This document shows positions 21,908 to 24,754 of a stretch of DNA of 24,754 nt, in pieces. The first letter of the stretch is position 1; the number at the start of each line of letters is the position of its first letter. Below the pieces are notes generated by a model. It did not search any database and was not told the origin of the DNA. It worked only from the letters and a program-made list of their open reading frames with translations. The stretch is from a virus, in the IMG/VR virus record IMGVR_UViG_3300009001_000087, positions 1-24,754 of that record. One strand, written 5' to 3'. Made by a program: the position numbers and the translations under genes.

Positions 21908-21981
21908 TAAGGCTTGTAAATGCGTGTGTATCTACAAAAAGATAATCTCTGAAAATATTAAGAGTTGGCTTACAAGCCTTA
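21908..21981. other. Structured spacer RNA in the lysis cluster
   Basis: A perfect 12-bp stem (21908-21919 with 21970-21981) closes a 50-base internal region that can form two more hairpins: TATCT / AGATA (21929-21933, 21940-21944) and CTCT / AGAG (21947-21950, 21961-21964). It fills the gap between two holin-like genes. There is no T run on the minus strand. It could be an RNase III processing site or a translation control element. Confidence 0.5.
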
Positions 21982-21984
21982 AAT

Positions 21985-22170
21985 TTAATAATTAGTTATT
22001 CTTTTAGTTTTTTCTTTCATAAAGAAACCTAAAACACCTGATATTCCACAACCAAGCATAACAATGGATTGCCATAAGTCACTAGGAATAACTACACCCA
22101 CCATTGCTAATACACCTGATAAAGCGGCATAAGATGATGGTTCTTTAAATCTATCAATAATTTGTATCAT
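21985..22170 (-). CDS. Small holin-like protein with two transmembrane segments
   Basis: The 61-residue product begins MIQIIDRFKEPSSYAALSGV and has hydrophobic segments at about 14-28 (YAALSGVLAMVGVVI) and 35-51 (SIVMLGCGISGVLGFFM), followed by a basic end (KEKTKRITNY). A short protein with two helices and a charged end fits a class II holin or an anti-holin. ATG 22170 overlaps the stop of the small terminase (TAATG). A structured spacer follows it. Confidence 0.6.
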   Translation of the reverse strand: MIQIIDRFKEPSSYAALSGVLAMVGVVIPSDLWQSIVMLGCGISGVLGFFMKEKTKRITNY

Positions 22171-22400
22171 TAATTTAAGTCCTTTTCTTTTTCGTCTTCT
22201 TCAAAAGGCATTGCTGCTAACAATGTCTGTAAAGAATTAGATTGTGCTGGAATCGAAGTTATATCGTTATCTTTTAAGAATTGACGAGCTACATTTAAAT
22301 CACTAGCTTTTGCTTCACCAGATTTTACTAAAGCAATTAAATTATTTGCTAATAACGTATGTAATTCTTTTAACTTGTCATCAGATTTATTAGTTGCCAT
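22170..22400 (-). CDS. Terminase small subunit, T7 gp18-like
   Basis: The protein recognises phage DNA and guides the large subunit to it. The 76-residue product has the family core: LKELHTLLANNLIALVKSGE near residues 10-29 followed by ASDLNVARQFLKDNDI near 32-52. It ends in an acidic tail (FEEDEKEKDLN). The pattern SGEAxxxDLNVARQFLKDN is typical for these DNA packaging proteins; T7 gp18 has 89 residues. AAGGAG precedes ATG 22400 and the start overlaps the gene before. It lies among holin-like genes, as T7 gp18 follows the holin gp17.5. Confidence 0.88.
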   Translation of the reverse strand: MATNKSDDKLKELHTLLANNLIALVKSGEAKASDLNVARQFLKDNDITSIPAQSNSLQTLLAAMPFEEDEKEKDLN

Positions 22401-22797
22401 CTTTTCTCCTTAAATTTTGTGAAATCTTTTCTCCTGATCTTCCTACTGCATAACCACCCACACCAACTGTAAGTAATGTCCATAGTTGATCTGGTAGTTC
22501 AAGCACTAGATTAAACTGAAAGATGGCAGAGATAAGTGGCCCAGCTAAATAATTCCAAAAGATAATAGCCGTTATAGTTAGCATAAGAATAGGTCGCCAA
22601 CTTGCAGTTATCCAATGCTCACTTTTAGCTTCTGCTAAAATAATGTTATTGGCTGCACTTTCGATTTCTGTAGATTTTTCTAGGAGAGCCAAACGAATTT
22701 CTCTTTCGGCTTCTACCTGCTTGTCTTTATCAGGCATTATACGTTTAACTGTATCTCCTAGAATAGGAGCAAGAATAGGTATTAAAGCTTGTAACAT
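22390..22797 (-). CDS. Three-TM holin family protein (GTA-holin-like)
   Basis: The 135-residue protein starts with a short hydrophobic part (MLQALIPILAPILGDTVKRI), then an amphipathic charged helix (KQVEAEREIRLALLEKSTEI near 26-45), then ITASWRPILMLTITAIIFWNYL near 63-84 and WTLLTVGVGGYAVGRSGEKI near 106-125. WITASWRPILML followed by a late GVGGYxxGRSxEK pattern is typical of the 3-TM holins first described for gene transfer agents. The ATG at 22797 overlaps the stop of the PqqA-like peptide (TAATG), so the two are translated together. It probably forms lysis pores. Confidence 0.82.
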   Translation of the reverse strand: MLQALIPILAPILGDTVKRIMPDKDKQVEAEREIRLALLEKSTEIESAANNIILAEAKSEHWITASWRPILMLTITAIIFWNYLAGPLISAIFQFNLVLELPDQLWTLLTVGVGGYAVGRSGEKISQNLRRKDGN

Positions 22798-22871
22798 TAA
22801 ATTTCAGCACAGGCATAACAGTTGATTTCTAAACCAACAGCTACTTCTTTAACTATAGGTGATTTCCACAT
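22797..22871 (-). CDS. pqqA-like: PqqA-like peptide (PQQ precursor family)
   Basis: This 24-residue frame reads MWKSPIVKEV then AVGLEINCYACAEI. Glu15 and Tyr19 fall exactly where the cross-linked Glu and Tyr of the PQQ precursor PqqA lie (E-x3-Y), behind the conserved Gly13. PIV-E-VG-E-Y-AEI also matches the PqqA of methylotrophs as I remember it. AAAGGA precedes ATG 22871 by about seven bases, and the stop overlaps the next start (TAATG), so it is very likely translated. PqqA is modified by PqqE (radical SAM) and then becomes the cofactor pyrroloquinoline quinone. No pqqB-E genes are in the window, so the host would have to supply them. Cys18 and Cys21 are unusual. It could alternatively be another modified peptide. 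Confidence 0.75.
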   Translation of the reverse strand: MWKSPIVKEVAVGLEINCYACAEI

Positions 22872-22893
22872 ATTAGTTCCTTTCTATATTAAA

Positions 22894-23124
22894 TTAAACA
22901 AATTGACTTTTAAGTAAAAGAAATATGAGAGCGACTCCAACTCCAGTTGCAATGAACCAACCGAGCCGTTCCCATCTATTAGAATTTCTTTGGATAGCTT
23001 CTTTGACATTACGAAGTTCCACCATGCACTCAGACCATCTATTAGAACATTCTCGTTCATGGTTTTCTATTCTCCTTAACGCTTCCATTGCAAGTTCCAG
23101 AGAGTTTTTATCGTTTTCATTCAT
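22894..23124 (-). CDS. Coiled-coil protein with C-terminal membrane anchor
   Basis: The 76-residue product has a long charged helix (NSLELAMEALRRIENHERE, ECMVELRNVKEAIQRNSNRW) that looks like a coiled coil, followed by one hydrophobic segment at about 55-71 (LGWFIATGVGVALIFLL) and KSQFV. This order resembles the XhlA-type accessory proteins of lysis clusters and many tail-anchored phage proteins. AAGGA precedes ATG 23124 by six bases. It comes just before the PqqA-like and holin genes and may be a lysis accessory; it has no motif that settles this. Confidence 0.65.
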   Translation of the reverse strand: MNENDKNSLELAMEALRRIENHERECSNRWSECMVELRNVKEAIQRNSNRWERLGWFIATGVGVALIFLLLKSQFV

Positions 23125-23133
23125 TTAAGTTCC

Positions 23134-23823
23134 TTACCTACGATAGTGTTTAACATTAGTATCGTCTGTCCAACGATTTACTCTAGCCACTACATCTACT
23201 GATCCATCTTCGTTGTAAGTGTCATTATGCAATGCAATAAACGCATCCATATCACTAGCACTATCAACAGCACTTTTAATATCTTCACAGTCTTGGCGTA
23301 TTTTTTCCATAAAAAGAATAACGTCTGAAGGAATTGATGTATCAGCAGTAACTTTTCGTTGTATTAGCCAACCAAAACCTTTAAGCAATCCATTAGCATC
23401 TGATGTAGCTTTTCTTTTAGCATTAGTTTTTAAACCAAATGTTACTATTTGATTACCATCTGCATCATTCTTTGGATCGTTAGCACTTGTGCCGTCTGGT
23501 GCTTGACCATCATCTATTTCATCTTGTGTCCATACTTCATTAACATCTTCTAAAGCTTTATCAGCAACTTTAACTCCAATAGTTCTAATTACACTATTTT
23601 TATCACCTGCTATAGCAAATGATTCATTTTGTTCTATGTAATAAGCACTATTAAGAGGAGTACCACTTGTTGTTACTGGTACTATACCAATAGCTTTTAA
23701 CTCGGCTGTTGTCCATGCTTGAAAAATTTGGCGAGGATGTTTTACTCCGTTAATCGTTAAAGACTTTGCAGATGATAAAACTTCTTCTATAGTATCTCCT
23801 GCATCATTTAGTTTAGCCCACAT
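23134..23823 (-). CDS. Putative tail or fibre-associated virion protein
   Basis: The 229-residue product begins MWAKLNDAGDTIEEVLSSAK then ING.KHPRQIFQAWTTAELKAIGIVPV, a pattern I associate with small structural proteins of marine podoviruses. The middle is acidic and Asn/Asp rich (DEIDDGQAPDGTSANDPKND). The C-terminal part looks helical (IRQDCEDIKSAVDSASDMDAFIALHND). No enzyme motif is seen. It lies 23 bases after the fibre-like gene with AAAGGAG before its ATG, so it may be a chaperone or cap of that fibre; this is inference from position. Confidence 0.6.
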   Translation of the reverse strand: MWAKLNDAGDTIEEVLSSAKSLTINGVKHPRQIFQAWTTAELKAIGIVPVTTSGTPLNSAYYIEQNESFAIAGDKNSVIRTIGVKVADKALEDVNEVWTQDEIDDGQAPDGTSANDPKNDADGNQIVTFGLKTNAKRKATSDANGLLKGFGWLIQRKVTADTSIPSDVILFMEKIRQDCEDIKSAVDSASDMDAFIALHNDTYNEDGSVDVVARVNRWTDDTNVKHYRR

Positions 23824-23846
23824 TTTTTTTCTCCTTTGTTAATTAA

Positions 23847-24754
23847 TCACCGAGCTGTCGCAAATTGGAAGGGATTTTCTGCCATGGCTAAGTATACAAA
23901 TGTTGTTGCTTGGTTATAATTTGAATCTGATGCTCTCATTTTTACTCCATTTGATAATATATCTATATTATCTGCATCATAAGATTGTTCTGCATTAGCT
24001 AGATTAGGAAATAAAGTTTTATTAGCTACATTAGAAGAAGATCTTGTAGTATCTTGTATTCTCCAATTTCCTGCTACTATAGGTTTGCACATAAAAAATT
24101 TTGGAGAAAATCCAGTATAGACAAATGTACCATCTACATTTGCATTTCCAACGTATGATCCTACTTTGCAATACCCTTCTACATTTGTAAAACAATAAGC
24201 TAAATTATCTATTGTACTATAACCTAACCCATCTGTATTATTTACTGAAAAAACAGTTGAAGTAGGAGATGCCATAGAGCCATTACCAGATCTATCTGAT
24301 TGAGCAGCATCTGTATTAAATCTAAAAAGATAATTCCAACTTGTTAGTGCATCATGTCCTACCCACCATTGACCATCATTTCCTGCTAAATTATCATATC
24401 CTTTAAATATAATCATTGCAGGAGCTTTACTTAATCCATGTCCAACTGTTGCTGTACCATAACTTGTTAAACCTCCCCTATATTTTACAAGAGAAAATGC
24501 TCCAGAAGGATCAACTTGTACTGTAGAATCTACTGAGCCATTAGTATTTGTAGCTGTTGTTCCACCATTAATTCTCCATGACCACGAAATATAAGTATTA
24601 CCACTTTGATTATAAAAATTACCCATAGTATAACCATCTGTGTTAAATGCTGTTAACCCAGAAGATGTACCTTGAGCGCCATTAGCATCAGAATTTATTA
24701 CTTTAGTAGTTCCTCTTGTACTATCCCACAAACCATTACTTTGACCTGTGTTTC
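23847..24754 (-). CDS. Tail fibre-like virion protein (partial, N-terminus outside window)
   Basis: The frame is open to the right edge; the in-frame TTG at 24731 is not a convincing start, and upstream codons (NTGQSNGLWDSTRG) continue the same composition, so the gene extends beyond the window. The visible 302 residues are rich in Asn, Gly, Ser, Thr and Tyr. They contain TATVGHGLSKAPAMIIFKGY (near 100 of the visible part), WWVGHDALTSWNYLFRFN, YCFTNVEGYCKVGSYVGN and a C-terminal ATTFVYLAMAENPFQFATAR. The last segment is typical of a large group of marine phage fibre or adhesin proteins with repeated beta folds. It probably contacts the host surface. The protein ends cleanly at TAG before 23847. 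Confidence 0.78.
   Translation of the reverse strand, partial: NTGQSNGLWDSTRGTTKVINSDANGAQGTSSGLTAFNTDGYTMGNFYNQSGNTYISWSWRINGGTTATNTNGSVDSTVQVDPSGAFSLVKYRGGLTSYGTATVGHGLSKAPAMIIFKGYDNLAGNDGQWWVGHDALTSWNYLFRFNTDAAQSDRSGNGSMASPTSTVFSVNNTDGLGYSTIDNLAYCFTNVEGYCKVGSYVGNANVDGTFVYTGFSPKFFMCKPIVAGNWRIQDTTRSSSNVANKTLFPNLANAEQSYDADNIDILSNGVKMRASDSNYNQATTFVYLAMAENPFQFATAR

Noticed and set aside
1-24754. CRISPR array, IS element or defence system
   Set aside because: No regularly spaced repeats, transposase or known defence domains were seen; everything fits a phage genome.

Overview
The window is an AT-rich stretch of a T7-like podovirus (Autographiviridae-type) genome, almost entirely coded on the minus strand. 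The RNA polymerase, DNA polymerase, primase-helicase, SSB, endonuclease I, amidase, portal and large terminase all show T7-family signatures. Low GC, a tyrosine integrase beside a tRNA-Leu, a gp88-family protein and a class II ribonucleotide reductase point to marine temperate podoviruses of the HTVC019P (pelagiphage) type. The host (SAR11 or another streamlined marine bacterium) is inferred, not shown.

Read on the minus strand from high to low coordinates: (1) 24754-20879, tail-fibre and virion proteins, then a lysis/packaging cluster with a membrane-anchored coiled-coil protein, a 24-residue PqqA-like peptide, three holin-like membrane proteins and the small terminase, followed by the large terminase (20895-19267). 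(2) 19266-18755, a non-coding stretch at the place where the packaged T7 genome ends. It holds a candidate phage promoter, a GC-rich island and a near-consensus host promoter, so this assembly joins the right end to the left end. (3) 18754-15002, small early genes, gp88, and a MarR-like regulator next to a 15-bp inverted repeat. (4) 14998-13853, tRNA-Leu(UAA) on the plus strand and the integrase. (5) 13775-11218, a 49-residue leader ORF coupled to the phage RNA polymerase. (6) 11158-2722, DNA metabolism: SSB, endonuclease I, amidase, HTH protein, primase-helicase, DNA polymerase, HNH-type nuclease, 5'-3' exonuclease, DUF3310 and RNR, closed by a strong terminator. (7) 2645-1, the head module: small proteins, gp7.3-like protein, portal and scaffold (cut by the window edge).

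The gene order predicts that host RNA polymerase reads the early genes from 18.8 kb and that the phage polymerase then reads the replication and virion modules. Three copies of a TTWAATATTCATT motif, resembling the T7 promoter, sit where T7 has phi2.5, a late structural promoter and an end promoter. A second motif, TATCCACT(A/G)GCG, marks the early leaders and the SSB leader.

The most unusual item is the PqqA-like peptide at 22871-22797. Its Glu15 and Tyr19 fall exactly where the cross-linked residues of the PQQ precursor lie, and no other PQQ genes are in the window. Other points to check are a possible small RNA whose 5' end is complementary to ribosome binding sites of two early genes, and a structured spacer inside the lysis cluster.
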